A DNA stretch of 61,924 nt. It comes from Pseudomonadota bacterium. GTDB taxonomy: Bacteria; Pseudomonadota; Gammaproteobacteria; Burkholderiales; Gallionellaceae. The translations under genes and the position numbers were made by a program. The stretch covers positions 1 through 61,924 of the forward strand of contig JAJXUI010000015.1 of assembly GCA_021782995.1 (NCBI GenBank), read 5' to 3'. Shown here one piece after another: positions 21,318 to 30,851 of the stretch; positions within the stretch are counted from its first letter, which is position 1, and every line of letters begins with the position of its first letter. The notes below the pieces were generated by a model. It was given only the letters and a program-made list of their open reading frames with translations. It ran no database searches and was not told where the DNA came from.

Positions 21318-22702
21318 GACATCCCCGTTTTCAGTTCATGCACCGCAGCAATGAAAACTTCGGCACGATGCACATAATTGCGGAACATGTCGAAGCTGGC
21401 ACAGGCGGGCGACATCAGCACCGCATCGCCTGAATGCGCCTGCTCAGCTGCAAGCACCACGGCTTCTTCCATGTCTTTTGCATAGAGTTTCGGCACGTCG
21501 CATTTTTCCAGCGCATCTGCGATCAAATTGGCGTCCCTGCCGATCAGCACAACCGCGCGGGCATGCTCCGTCACCGCCGGTTCCAGCGGCGCAAAATCCT
21601 GCCCCTTGCCATCACCGCCGAGGATCACAACCGCCTTGCGCCCCAGGCCCACCAGTGCGGCAACCGTCGCACCGACATTGGTACCCTTCGAATCATCGTA
21701 GTACACAACATCGTTGATCTCATCCACCATTTCCACCCTGTGTGGCAATCCCCTGAATTTCTTCAGGGCATCCACCAGCTTTGCCATGGGCAGATCAATT
21801 GCCGTACACAGCGCCAGCGCAGCGAGCGCGTTGGCGACATTGTGCAGGCCATTCAGCTGCAGTTCGGATGCCTTCATGATCCGTGTGCGGCCATGCAGCA
21901 GCCACACATCGCCACCCTCGACCTCCACCCCCCAGTCGCTATCATTAGCCGGCACATCCTTCACCCCAAAAGTGACGCAGCTGCGTTCGCGCAACGCCAT
22001 TGCAAGCGACTCGGGATCATCACGATTCAATACCTGCACACCGCCACCCTCGCCGCTGCTGCGGAAGATGCGCGCCTTGGCAGCAATGTAATCCCCCATA
22101 TCCTCATAACGATCCATGTGGTCTTCGCTGATGTTGAGCACGGAAGCAGCATCGGCGCTAAGCGAATACGTGGTCTCCAGCTGGAAACTGGAAAGCTCGA
22201 GCACCCATACATCCGGATGCTTGCCCTTGCGCTCGGCCAGCACATCCAGCACGGCAGGCGAAATATTGCCGGCCACCACCGCATCCTTGCCAGCTTCACG
22301 GCACATTGCACCCACCATGCTGGTAACCGTGGTCTTGCCATTGCTGCCAGTGATTGCTATCACTTTGGGCCGCTTTTTCTCCGGAATGGTTTGCGCAAAC
22401 AGCTCGATATCCCCCACTACCGGGATTTCGCGCTCCAGCGCCTTCTGCACGATCGATTCGCGCACCGGCACGCCGGGGCTGATCGCAATCAGCTCGACAC
22501 CATCCAGCAGATCACTGCGGAACACACCACATCGCACTTCAACCCCGGGAAATTCACGCTGCAATACCTCAATGGAAGGAGGATGATTGCGGCTATCGGC
22601 AACGCGAAGTTTTGCGCCCTGCAAGGATATCCAGCGGACAAGCGACAGCCCGGTCTCTCCCAGACCAAGCACCAGCACCGATTTTCCTTTCAGGTTTGTC
22701 AC
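21314..22702 (-). CDS. murD: UDP-N-acetylmuramoyl-L-alanine--D-glutamate ligase MurD
   Basis: Cytosolic Mur ligase adding D-Glu to UDP-MurNAc-L-Ala. It shows the N-terminal [14 protein letters not shown] nucleotide-sugar motif, the P-loop [14 protein letters not shown], and the [11 protein letters not shown] segment of the C-terminal domain that is characteristic of MurD. Length 462 residues. It begins 27 bp after mraY and overlaps ftsW by 4 bp. Confidence 0.98.
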   Translation of the reverse strand: MTNLKGKSVLVLGLGETGLSLVRWISLQGAKLRVADSRNHPPSIEVLQREFPGVEVRCGVFRSDLLDGVELIAISPGVPVRESIVQKALEREIPVVGDIELFAQTIPEKKRPKVIAITGSNGKTTVTSMVGAMCREAGKDAVVAGNISPAVLDVLAERKGKHPDVWVLELSSFQLETTYSLSADAASVLNISEDHMDRYEDMGDYIAAKARIFRSSGEGGGVQVLNRDDPESLAMALRERSCVTFGVKDVPANDSDWGVEVEGGDVWLLHGRTRIMKASELQLNGLHNVANALAALALCTAIDLPMAKLVDALKKFRGLPHRVEMVDEINDVVYYDDSKGTNVGATVAALVGLGRKAVVILGGDGKGQDFAPLEPAVTEHARAVVLIGRDANLIADALEKCDVPKLYAKDMEEAVVLAAEQAHSGDAVLMSPACASFDMFRNYVHRAEVFIAAVHELKTGMS

Positions 22703-22729
22703 AGCATGCTCCTTGTCAGTTATGCCTGC

Positions 22730-23833
22730 TTACCTCAGCTTTAAAGTCGCCAGTCCGGTCAATACCAGCAACATGGTGATGATCCAGAACCTGACGACCA
22801 CCTGTGTTTCTTTCCAGCCCTTCTGCTCAAAGTGATGGTGCAACGGCGCCATCAGCAAAATACGTTTTCCTTCTCCAAATTTTCTTTTTGTATACTTGAA
22901 CCAGGACACTTGCAGCATCACCGATACCGCCTCGACCACAAAAACGCCCCCCATCACGAACAGCACCAGTTCCTGGCGCACGATCATCGCTACGGTTCCC
23001 AGTGCAGCGCCCAGCGCCAGCGCACCTACATCCCCCATGAACACCTCGGCTGGATATGCGTTGAACCAGAGGAACGCCAGCCCCGAACCGGCAATTGCCG
23101 CACAGAACACGGCCAGCTCACCCGCACCGCGGATATACGGGATGCCCAGATATTTGGAAAACACCAGATGTCCCGCCACATACGCAAAGATTGCCAGCGC
23201 GCTGCTTACCATCACTACCGGCATGATCGCCAGACCATCCAGGCCATCGGTCAGGTTCACTGCATTGCTGCTGCCGACGATGACCAGATAGCTGACGACA
23301 ATGAATGTGAATGCGCCCATCGGAATTGCCACCTGCTTGAAGAATGGCACGATCAGTTCTGTATGGGCAGGCGTAGTGGCATGTGTCCACAGGTAACCGG
23401 CCACGATCAATGCGATAACCGACTGCCAGAACATCTTGGCCTTGGCCGACAGTCCCTTCGGATTGCGGTATACGACCTTCCTGTAGTCATCCACCCAGCC
23501 AATCGCACCAAACCCCAGTGTGGATATCAGCACCAGCCACACATACTGGTTATGCAGGTCACCCCACAGCAAGGTGGTGATCGCAACAGACACCAGGATC
23601 AACGCGCCACCCATTGTCGGAGTGCCCGCTTTTGCGAGGTGGGTCTGCGGTCCATCGGTACGCACCGACTGGCCGATTTTGTATGCAGTAAGCTTGCGTA
23701 TCATCGCCGGCCCCAGCATGAAGGTAATGAACAATGCCGTCATCGCTGCGAGCACCGCGCGCAGCGTAATGTATTCGAACACGTTGAATGTCCGGATACC
23801 CTCCCCCAACCATTGTGTCAATGCCAGTAACAT
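22730..23833 (-). CDS. mraY: Phospho-MurNAc-pentapeptide transferase MraY (lipid I synthase)
   Basis: Polytopic inner-membrane enzyme that moves phospho-MurNAc-pentapeptide to undecaprenyl phosphate. About ten membrane helices are visible, with the family loops [21 protein letters not shown] (catalytic Asp region), [11 protein letters not shown] and [12 protein letters not shown] (His-rich loop). ATG 23833 is chosen because GGGAGA precedes it and it gives MLLALTQWL; the longer 399-codon reading adds a polar stretch upstream. Length is 367 residues. Confidence 0.97.
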   Translation of the reverse strand: MLLALTQWLGEGIRTFNVFEYITLRAVLAAMTALFITFMLGPAMIRKLTAYKIGQSVRTDGPQTHLAKAGTPTMGGALILVSVAITTLLWGDLHNQYVWLVLISTLGFGAIGWVDDYRKVVYRNPKGLSAKAKMFWQSVIALIVAGYLWTHATTPAHTELIVPFFKQVAIPMGAFTFIVVSYLVIVGSSNAVNLTDGLDGLAIMPVVMVSSALAIFAYVAGHLVFSKYLGIPYIRGAGELAVFCAAIAGSGLAFLWFNAYPAEVFMGDVGALALGAALGTVAMIVRQELVLFVMGGVFVVEAVSVMLQVSWFKYTKRKFGEGKRILLMAPLHHHFEQKGWKETQVVVRFWIITMLLVLTGLATLKLR

Positions 23834-23853
23834 ATTTCTCCCATATACCTTAT

Positions 23854-25230
23854 TTATTTGTCTGTCGTAATTTCTTTCACTACCCGCTCCATCTTCATGA
23901 AACGGGAGCCTTTCACCAGCACCGTACATTCCTTGCTCAGTGCTGGCTGCAATGCAACCAGCAATTCTTCGATACTGTCAAAATGCCGGGCACCCGCGCC
24001 AAACTCCTTCACTGCAAAGCTGCTGAGTTCGCCCAACGCATACAGCTCGTCTATCTTCATCTGCTTCGCCAGTGCGCCCATTTCCGCATGCATCTTCGAA
24101 GCCTCGATGCCAAGCTCGCCCATGTCGCCCATCACCAGCACCTTCTTGCCCGGCTGTTGCACCAGCACCTCCATCGCCGCCTGCAAAGACGAAGGATTGG
24201 CGTTATAGGTGTCGTCTATCACCCTGGCGCCATTCAATCCCTGCTTGCGCTGCAGCCTGCCTTTCACGCCGCCAAATGCGTCAAGTCCGGCAGCAATTTC
24301 TGCAGGATCTATCTGCAATGCAACTGCTGCTGCCGCTGCCGCCAGCGCATTGCGTACGTTATGCACTCCCGGCACCTGCAACCGCGCACTGAAACTGCCC
24401 AGCGGTGTATCCACCTCAATCAATTCAAAAGCGTCTAGCAGCTGGTATTTACCCTTTACAGCCGCCTGCGCCTCCAGCGCAAACTCCACTTGCTTGCGGC
24501 TGCCGGCCAGCACGCGCCACACAGGCGCAAACTGCTCATCGGCATTGATCACTGCTATGCCATCCTTGCCCAGTCCGGCAAAAATTTCGCCTTTGGCTTG
24601 TGCAATCGCCTGCACCGAACCCAGGTTAGCGATATGCGCGGTGCCCGAATTGTTGATCACCGCCACATCCGGATGCGCAAGACGGGTCAGGTAATCGATC
24701 TCGCCGGCATGATTCATGCCCATTTCAATCACTGCAAATCGGTGATGCTTGCGCAACCGCAACAATGTCAAGGGCATGCCGATGTCGTTGTTGAAGTTGC
24801 CTTGCGTGATCAGCACCGCCTCCTCACCGCCTGCTGCCTTGTTCAGGATGGAACCGAGCATTTCCTTGACCGTGGTCTTGCCGTTACTGCCGGTAATCGC
24901 CACCAGCGGAATCGCAAACTGGTCACGCCAGTAACTGGCCAATTTACCCAGCGCCATTCGGGTATCCTTTACCAGCACCACCGGGCAGGGCAGGGTTTCT
25001 CCGTGATAGCTGCCACTGTTCACCAACGCCGCTGCCGCACCCTTTTCTGCTGCCAGCGACACAAACTGGCTGCCGTCAAACGTGTCGCCCTGCAGGGCGA
25101 CAAACAAGTCACCTTTTGCAATCGTGCGGCTGTCGGTAGACACGGCACTGAATCCGGCATCCAGACCGACCAGCTCGCCACCGAGTACCTGTTCAACCTG
25201 CGACAGACTCATCATTGCTTCCATCGCCAT
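23854..25230 (-). CDS. murF: UDP-MurNAc-tripeptide--D-alanyl-D-alanine ligase MurF
   Basis: Cytosolic Mur ligase that adds the D-Ala-D-Ala dipeptide made by Ddl. P-loop [15 protein letters not shown] and the substrate loop [10 protein letters not shown] are clear. I chose ATG 25230, which has GGAGGG upstream and shares one base with the murE stop (TAATG); a second ATG pair 12-15 bases further in is possible. The open frame extends 24 bases further upstream into murE. Product is about 458 residues. Confidence 0.96.
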   Translation of the reverse strand: MAMEAMMSLSQVEQVLGGELVGLDAGFSAVSTDSRTIAKGDLFVALQGDTFDGSQFVSLAAEKGAAAALVNSGSYHGETLPCPVVLVKDTRMALGKLASYWRDQFAIPLVAITGSNGKTTVKEMLGSILNKAAGGEEAVLITQGNFNNDIGMPLTLLRLRKHHRFAVIEMGMNHAGEIDYLTRLAHPDVAVINNSGTAHIANLGSVQAIAQAKGEIFAGLGKDGIAVINADEQFAPVWRVLAGSRKQVEFALEAQAAVKGKYQLLDAFELIEVDTPLGSFSARLQVPGVHNVRNALAAAAAAVALQIDPAEIAAGLDAFGGVKGRLQRKQGLNGARVIDDTYNANPSSLQAAMEVLVQQPGKKVLVMGDMGELGIEASKMHAEMGALAKQMKIDELYALGELSSFAVKEFGAGARHFDSIEELLVALQPALSKECTVLVKGSRFMKMERVVKEITTDK

Positions 25231-26729
25231 TACGCCAGCCCTCCACCCAACCACCCTTGCAGGCTGTTACGTGCCACCTCCATGTCACTGAAGGGATGTT
25301 TCACGCCACGTATTTCCTGGTAATCTTCATGTCCTTTCCCGGCAATCAGCACTGTATCCTGCGCACGCGCCAGCGCGATGGCGCGCGCGATTGCCAGCGC
25401 ACGATCTTCCACCACCTGATATTCCCCGTGCATGCCTGCCTCTATCTCCCTGATGATCTCATGTGGCGATTCACTGCGCGGATTATCGCTGGTCACGATG
25501 CTGATATCCGCAACCCTGGAAGACACCGTACCCATCATTGGCCGCTTGCCGCGATCCCGGTCTCCGCCGCACCCGAACACGCATATCAACTTGCCACCGG
25601 ATACAACCGTCAGTTCGCGCAGGGTCAACAGGACTTTCTCCAGTGCATCCGGTGTATGCGCATAGTCCACCACAATGGCAGGCTGTCCTGCGCCACCGGC
25701 ACGCTGCATGCGCCCGGCAACCGGCTGGCGCTGTCCCATTTCGTGCAATGCGTCAGTCAGCGCAATGCCGCTGACCAACAGCACCGCCAGTGTGCCCAGC
25801 AGATTCTCGGCATTGAAACGGCCCAGCAGGTTGCTCTTCAACTCCCCGCGCCCCCAGGAGGCGTGCACCTTCATGCGGCAACCCTGCGCATCGAGCTTCA
25901 GCCCATCACCAAACACCATGCGCAATCCTCTTTGTTCAGCCAGCTCCAGCGCTGCCTGTGTCAGGCCATACCCGATGACCTCAACCTCCTGATCCTGCAA
26001 TTGCGCGGCCAGTTCACTGCCAAATGCGTCATCCAGGTTCAGCACCGCATATTTGAGCTGGTGCCAGTTGAACAGCTTTCTTTTTGCAGCCGCATAACTT
26101 TCCATGCTCCCGTGATAATCAAGATGATCTCGGCTGAGATTGGTCAATAGCGCCACATCGAATCCGATGCCGTTCACGCGCCCCTGCTCCAGCGCATGTG
26201 AGGACACCTCCATTGCTGCTGCCTGTGCTTGCTGCTGCACGAAAACATCCAGCAAGCCATGTACGCGGATCGCATCCGGCGTGGTATTCAGGGTGGGCTG
26301 CAGCTCGGGAGGAAAGCCGTTTCCAAGCGTGCCGATCAGCGCGCATTTTCTGCCCATAGCACTCATTGATTGTGCAATCCAGTGACTGCACGAAGTTTTG
26401 CCGTTGGTCCCGGTCACGCCGACCACCCACAGTTTTTCCGATGGATTTCCGTACACATGCGACGCGATGGCTCCCGCCTGTTCACGCAGATTAAAAATTC
26501 CGAGATTCGGGATATGCCAGTTCGCTTGCCACTTGAAATGCTGCGCTTCCCACAGCACTGCATTGGCACCTTGCGCAATTGCCTGCGCGATGAACTGTCT
26601 GCCGTCGGCCTGCCCGCCGGGATAGGCAACAAAGGTATCACCCTGATTCACCAGACGACTGTCCGTGACCAGGCGCGTAATTTTCACACCCAGTGCAGCA
26701 AGCAATCCGGGACGGAAGGTGCTGTTCAT
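25230..26729 (-). CDS. murE: UDP-MurNAc-L-Ala-D-Glu--meso-diaminopimelate ligase MurE
   Basis: Cytosolic Mur ligase adding the third stem residue. P-loop is GVTGTNGKTSCSHW. The C-terminal motif DNPR (in TSDNPRSESPHEII) marks specificity for meso-diaminopimelate, which agrees with dapF being in this same window. Length 499 residues is normal. It overlaps ftsI by ATGA and murF by one base. Confidence 0.97.
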   Translation of the reverse strand: MNSTFRPGLLAALGVKITRLVTDSRLVNQGDTFVAYPGGQADGRQFIAQAIAQGANAVLWEAQHFKWQANWHIPNLGIFNLREQAGAIASHVYGNPSEKLWVVGVTGTNGKTSCSHWIAQSMSAMGRKCALIGTLGNGFPPELQPTLNTTPDAIRVHGLLDVFVQQQAQAAAMEVSSHALEQGRVNGIGFDVALLTNLSRDHLDYHGSMESYAAAKRKLFNWHQLKYAVLNLDDAFGSELAAQLQDQEVEVIGYGLTQAALELAEQRGLRMVFGDGLKLDAQGCRMKVHASWGRGELKSNLLGRFNAENLLGTLAVLLVSGIALTDALHEMGQRQPVAGRMQRAGGAGQPAIVVDYAHTPDALEKVLLTLRELTVVSGGKLICVFGCGGDRDRGKRPMMGTVSSRVADISIVTSDNPRSESPHEIIREIEAGMHGEYQVVEDRALAIARAIALARAQDTVLIAGKGHEDYQEIRGVKHPFSDMEVARNSLQGWLGGGLA

Positions 26730-28456
26730 GTATCCTCCCTGATGATGTCACCGGCAGGCTGGATGACGTTATTCAACGGCGCATCATTCGGCACATTCAG
26801 CTGACGCAATGCAGATGTCACGATATTGCTGAACACGGGTGCAGCCACCTGACCGCCATAGTAATCGCGCCCGGCCGGCTCATTCACCATCACCGCCACG
26901 ATCAGTCGCGGATTGCTGGCAGGTGCCAGGCCGACAAACGACGCAATATATTTATCTACATACTTGCCGTTTTCCAATTTGTGGGCTGTGCCTGTTTTGC
27001 CGGCGACGCGATACCCGACAACCTGCGCCAGTGGTGCAGTCCCACCCGGTTTCACTACGGTTTCCATCATGCTGCGCACAGCTTGCGTAGTCGCTGCAGA
27101 GAACACCGTGGGTCCCAGCACCGGCACCTCCTGCTTCTGGAATGTGACCGGCTTCAGCTCACCATCATTTGCAAATACGGTGTAAGCACGTGCCAGCTGC
27201 AACAGGTTGACTGATATACCATTGCCATATGACATGGTCGCCTGCTCAATGGGCCGCCAAGTCTTGTAATCACGCAATTTTCCGCTCGCCTCCCCAGGAA
27301 ACCTGCTGCCAGTAGCTTCGCCAAAGCCTGCATCATTCAGGCTTTGCCAGAAAACTTTCGGGGGCATCATGAGTGCGATTTTGGCTGCACCCACATTGCT
27401 CGACTTCTGGATGACCTGAGTCACAGTGAGCATGCTTTCCGGATGCGTGTCGTGTATCTTGCGGCCATTGATCTCCATCACACCGTTCTGAGTGTCAATG
27501 CGCGTGTCCTGTCTGATCTTGCCGGCTTCCAGCGCAGAAGCGATGGTGAATGGCTTCATCGTTGAACCTGGTTCAAACATGTCGGCCACTGCATGGTTGC
27601 GCATGGCCTCCGGCACCGGCTTTTCACGATTGTTAGGGTTGTAACTGGGCCAGTTGGCCAGCGCCAGCACTTCACCGGTCTTGGCATCGAGCACTACCGC
27701 AGCCCCCCATTTCGCATGATGCTGCTCGACTGCATTCCTGATCTCGCGGAACGCTGCAAACTGGATTTTGCTGTCCAGGCTGAGCGCAAGGTCCTTGCCG
27801 GGTTTCGGCACGCGGATGCTTGCCACATCCTCCACGATCTGGCCGCGCCTGTCCTTGATCACACGCTGGCTGCCATTCTTCCCACCCAGCACGGATTGCC
27901 AGCCATACTCGATACCTTCCTGTCCGTTATCATCAATATTGGTAAAACCCACTACCTGCGCAGTCACCTCTGCACCCGGGTAATACCTGCGATACTCCCG
28001 GCGCAAGGCGATGCCTTCTATGCCAAGATCCAGTACTTTTTTCGCCTGGTCCGGTGGCATCTGACGCTTGAGATAGATGAAATCACGGGAAGTGTCAGTT
28101 AACCTGGTCTTGAGTTCAGCCGCACTTACACCCAGCAACTGGGATAGCCGGGCAATCTGTTTCGATGTCACCGAAACTTCGGCAGGGCTGGCCCATACCG
28201 ACTGCACTTCTGTACTGATGGCGAGTGGCTCACCATTCCGGTCGGTAATCTTGCCGCGGTGTGCGCTGATATCGATTACCCGGGCATAGCGTGCATCACC
28301 CTCATGGCGCAGGAAATCCGTATGTATGGCCTGCAGATAAACCGCGCGAACAAACAGCAGAAACAGGATCAGCATCAGAATGCCGAAGAGGAATCTTGCC
28401 CGCCATCTCGGCAGCTCGATTTGCCCTGTAGTTTTCAGATTACCCGCGTAGTTCAT
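26726..28456 (-). CDS. ftsI: Septal transpeptidase FtsI (PBP3)
   Basis: Class B penicillin-binding protein that crosslinks septal peptidoglycan, working with FtsW. One N-terminal membrane helix (about residues 22-42), a pedestal domain, then the transpeptidase with SxxK as GSTMKPF, SxN-like KSSNVG, and KTGTAHK. I prefer ATG 28456 with AGGAA just upstream; a TTG at 28486 would add ten residues but has its AGGAGG only two bases before the codon. It follows ftsL by 50 bp. Confidence 0.96.
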   Translation of the reverse strand: MNYAGNLKTTGQIELPRWRARFLFGILMLILFLLFVRAVYLQAIHTDFLRHEGDARYARVIDISAHRGKITDRNGEPLAISTEVQSVWASPAEVSVTSKQIARLSQLLGVSAAELKTRLTDTSRDFIYLKRQMPPDQAKKVLDLGIEGIALRREYRRYYPGAEVTAQVVGFTNIDDNGQEGIEYGWQSVLGGKNGSQRVIKDRRGQIVEDVASIRVPKPGKDLALSLDSKIQFAAFREIRNAVEQHHAKWGAAVVLDAKTGEVLALANWPSYNPNNREKPVPEAMRNHAVADMFEPGSTMKPFTIASALEAGKIRQDTRIDTQNGVMEINGRKIHDTHPESMLTVTQVIQKSSNVGAAKIALMMPPKVFWQSLNDAGFGEATGSRFPGEASGKLRDYKTWRPIEQATMSYGNGISVNLLQLARAYTVFANDGELKPVTFQKQEVPVLGPTVFSAATTQAVRSMMETVVKPGGTAPLAQVVGYRVAGKTGTAHKLENGKYVDKYIASFVGLAPASNPRLIVAVMVNEPAGRDYYGGQVAAPVFSNIVTSALRQLNVPNDAPLNNVIQPAGDIIREDT

Positions 28457-28506
28457 GTTTCCTGATCGATATATTGGTTTTGCCAATACCTCCTGCCCCG
28501 TTTTTG

Positions 28507-28785
28507 TCAGTTTTTACCTGCAACTGGCACCCTGACGAACTGTATCCTGTCACTCTTCGGCAATTGCATCTGCAATTGCCTGCTGGCGATCGCCTCCACC
28601 CTCGACGGCATCGCCCATGTACTCTGCTCCAGCTGCAACTGCCCCCATTCCACTTCCATCAGCCGCGCCAGTTCCTGCTCTTTTTGCAGCTCCACAAACA
28701 ACTTGCGCGCCTTGTGTTGCGAGGTCACAACACCTAACGCGCATGCGATGGCCAGTAACAGCAGGATCGCATTCAGCCTAGCCAC
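28507..28785 (-). CDS. ftsL: Cell division protein FtsL
   Basis: Small bitopic protein of the FtsQLB complex: short cytoplasmic tail, one membrane helix (about residues 5-25 from the chosen start) and a periplasmic coiled coil containing [14 protein letters not shown] chose GTG 28785, giving [11 protein letters not shown], which overlaps the rsmH stop by 8 bp and lies just after a GGAGGG; the open frame extends 72 bases further up inside rsmH. Product 92 residues, normal for betaproteobacteria. Confidence 0.9.
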   Translation of the reverse strand: MARLNAILLLLAIACALGVVTSQHKARKLFVELQKEQELARLMEVEWGQLQLEQSTWAMPSRVEAIASRQLQMQLPKSDRIQFVRVPVAGKN

Positions 28786-29728
28786 CACCACCCTCCATGA
28801 CCCCGGATCGCTCCGCCACTCGCAGCACGGCACTGCGTGAACGAGGATTCCGTGCAACCTCTTCTTCCCCCGGCTTGATCGCTTTGCCCACCAGCTTCAG
28901 CCTGCCCTGCGGCATGTCTGCCGCCCGTATCGGCAGCCCTTTAGGTACTTTTGCACCCTGCGCCATATCTCGCATGAAATGCTTCACCATCCTGTCTTCC
29001 AGTGAATGAAAACTGATCACCGCCAGCCTGCCCCCCGACTTCAGTAGCCCGACGCACTGCGGCAATACTGCTTCGAGCTCCTCGAGCTCGCGGTTGATAT
29101 AAATCCGAACAGCCTGAAAGGTGCGTGTCGCCGGATTTTTCCCGGGCTCACGAGTACGGACTGCCTTTGCGACCACTTCGCCGAGCTGCCGCGTGGTGAG
29201 AATTGCCTGTTCCTTTCGCGCCGCAACAAGCGTCCTTGCAATCTGCTTAGCAAACCGTTCTTCACCATACTCATGTATCACCTCCCCCAGTAACTTTTCG
29301 TCCACCTCGGCCAGCCACTCTGCAGCAGTCTGACCCCGGCTTGTATCCATGCGCATGTCGAGCGGCGCATCAAAACGGAAACTGAATCCACGCTCCGCTT
29401 CATCAAGTTGCGGTGACGACACTCCCAGATCCAGCAGGATGCCATCCACCTTATCCACCTCCAGCCCACGCAACACACCGGACAAATTTTCAAACCCGCT
29501 ATGCACCAGCCTGAAACGCTCATCTTCGATCTTGCTGCCGGCTTCGATTGCCACCGGATCCTTGTCCAGCGCAATCAGGCGGCCATGCTTGCCCAGCCTT
29601 TGCAAAATCAGCCTGCTATGCCCGCCGCGACCGAAGGTGCCATCCACATACATGCCATCCGGCTTGATCTGCAACGCATCAACAGCTTCATTCAGCAATA
29701 CCGTGACGTGCGACATTTCCGCACTCAC
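28778..29728 (-). CDS. rsmH: 16S rRNA (cytosine-1402-N4)-methyltransferase RsmH (MraW)
   Basis: SAM-dependent enzyme that N4-methylates C1402 in the ribosomal P site. The SAM motif is [13 protein letters not shown]; further family stretches are [20 protein letters not shown] and [15 protein letters not shown]. Start GTG 29728 overlaps the mraZ stop (GTGA) and has GGAGGG upstream; an ATG 12 bases in is less well placed. Length 316 residues. A low-complexity GGGG tail comes from the overlapping ftsL ribosome site. Confidence 0.97.
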   Translation of the reverse strand: MSAEMSHVTVLLNEAVDALQIKPDGMYVDGTFGRGGHSRLILQRLGKHGRLIALDKDPVAIEAGSKIEDERFRLVHSGFENLSGVLRGLEVDKVDGILLDLGVSSPQLDEAERGFSFRFDAPLDMRMDTSRGQTAAEWLAEVDEKLLGEVIHEYGEERFAKQIARTLVAARKEQAILTTRQLGEVVAKAVRTREPGKNPATRTFQAVRIYINRELEELEAVLPQCVGLLKSGGRLAVISFHSLEDRMVKHFMRDMAQGAKVPKGLPIRAADMPQGRLKLVGKAIKPGEEEVARNPRSRSAVLRVAERSGVMEGGGG

Positions 29729-30171
29729 AGGGTGAAACCCTCCAGTTCTTTCGGCAGTTCACCGTTGGCAAACGACAGTTCCGTTTCCTGTTGCGCCTGC
29801 CACTTCGCCTCATCCCACAACTCGAACTTGTTGCCCTGTCCGATCAACATCACCTTCTTGTCCAATGCCGCATAGGCGCGCAACGCAGGCGAAACCAGCA
29901 CCCGCCCGGCCGCATCCATCTCCAGCTCTTCGGCATAACCGACCAGCCTGCGCTGTAAAGCGCGGATACGCGGATCCAGCGCAGACATCTTCAGCAGCCT
30001 GTCGCGTATCGGCTCCCACTCAGGCTGCGGATAGATCAACAGGCAACCATCGGCATCGGCGGTCAGCACCAGCTGGCCAGCACAATGCGCAAGCAGGGCA
30101 TCCCGGTGCCTGGCCGGGATGCCCAACCTGCCTTTGCTATCCAGATTGAGTTGTGTCGCCCCTTGAAACAT
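29725..30171 (-). CDS. mraZ: Transcriptional regulator MraZ
   Basis: First dcw gene: a 148-residue ring-forming DNA-binding protein with two SpoVT/AbrB-like repeats. Each repeat's signature is seen ([17 protein letters not shown] near the N-terminus and [17 protein letters not shown] in the middle). In E. coli MraZ represses the dcw promoter by binding repeats of GTGGG; four such repeats are present just upstream, so the gene is very probably autoregulated here. Confidence 0.97.
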   Translation of the reverse strand: MFQGATQLNLDSKGRLGIPARHRDALLAHCAGQLVLTADADGCLLIYPQPEWEPIRDRLLKMSALDPRIRALQRRLVGYAEELEMDAAGRVLVSPALRAYAALDKKVMLIGQGNKFELWDEAKWQAQQETELSFANGELPKELEGFTL

Positions 30172-30193
30172 GTGCAGTTATTCGCCCTAAATT

Positions 30194-30228
30194 CCCACAA
30201 AAATCCACTTTTACCCACTCTTCCCCAC
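30194..30228 (-). promoter_or_regulatory. MraZ operator: four boxes at 10-bp spacing
   Basis: On the minus strand the motif GTGGG or GTGGA occurs four times at exactly 10-bp intervals (plus-strand CCCAC/TCCAC at 30194, 30204, 30214 and 30224). This matches the known MraZ binding pattern of short direct repeats one helical turn apart. The distal box overlaps the last bases of the -10 hexamer, and the rest covers the likely transcription start, which fits repression. Confidence 0.85.
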
Positions 30229-30255
30229 TATATTGAAAAATATACGGTCAGTCAA
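30227..30255 (-). promoter_or_regulatory. Sigma-70 promoter of the dcw cluster
   Basis: On the minus strand TTGACT (30250-30255) and TATAGT (30227-30232) are separated by exactly 17 bp, close to the sigma-70 consensus. The start of mraZ lies about 56 bp downstream. The MraZ boxes begin within the -10 element. Confidence 0.85.
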
Positions 30256-30264
30256 GAAGAAAAC

Positions 30265-30441
30265 ATGGATTTTTCTTTGTGCGACAAGGAGTTAGCGCAA
30301 TTACTTCAAGTAAGGCATTTATCTTTAATAAATAATGAATTGCACAAACAAGCTAATGTTGTTTGTGAGATTGATATGCTAATGAGAAGTATCGCAAGAA
30401 AAAAACAGAATCGGCTTATTTTTTCAATCAAAATCGGGTGA
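30265..30441 (+). CDS. Possible small protein of 58 residues
   Basis: ORF divergent from the mraZ promoter, starting at ATG 30265 after an AAGAAG stretch and ending where the 3' end of rnpB begins. The peptide is polar and helical-looking (QLLQVRHLSLINNELHKQ) with basic residues near the end (RSIARKKQNR). Base composition is AT-rich. I know no homologue; it may be chance coding in a regulatory gap. Confidence 0.3.
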   Translation: MDFSLCDKELAQLLQVRHLSLINNELHKQANVVCEIDMLMRSIARKKQNRLIFSIKIG

Positions 30442-30784
30442 AGTCAGCCGGTAAGCCGGGTTCTGTCATGGACAGTCATTCCTCTAGGCGTTTCGTTACC
30501 TGACGCTCAAGCAACCTACCCGCAAGCGACGCGAGCCACGTCATTGCCTGCTTATTTGGTCTTGCTCCGGATGGGGTTTACCCTGCCACGGATGTTGCCA
30601 CCCGCGCGGTGAGCTCTTACCTCGCCATTTCACCCTTACCCGCCTACTTGCGCAAACGGGCGGAATATTTTCTGTGGCACTTTCCATCGCCTCACGGCGT
30701 CCGGCCGTTAACCGGCATCCTGCTCTGTGGAGCCCGGACTTTCCTCCCCGTGCAGATGCACGCGGCGACTGTCTGGCTGGCTTC
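30437..30784 (-). ncRNA. rnpB: RNase P RNA, bacterial class A
   Basis: Catalytic RNA of RNase P, which removes 5' leaders from tRNA precursors. On the minus strand the 5' end reads GAAGCCAGCCAGACAGTCGC, followed by the universal CR-I block GGGGAGGAAAGTCCGGGCTCC, and the 3' end contains the conserved CAGAACCCGGCTTACCGG, closing the P1/P4 helices. About 348 nt, slightly shorter than the E. coli RNA. The ends are set by comparison with E. coli and could be off by a few bases. Confidence 0.95.
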
Positions 30785-30791
30785 GAAGTCA

Positions 30792-30800
30792 ATTTTATCA
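30792..30800 (-). promoter_or_regulatory. Extended -10 promoter element of rnpB
   Basis: Minus-strand TGATAAAAT ends 7 bases before the predicted 5' end of RNase P RNA, the right distance for a start site there. The TGn before the hexamer makes it an extended -10; no good -35 is visible. Confidence 0.6.
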
Positions 30801-30851
30801 CGCGGATGTCCGGATTGCCCGGGAACCCGGATTGTCAGGCAAAGCTTCAGT

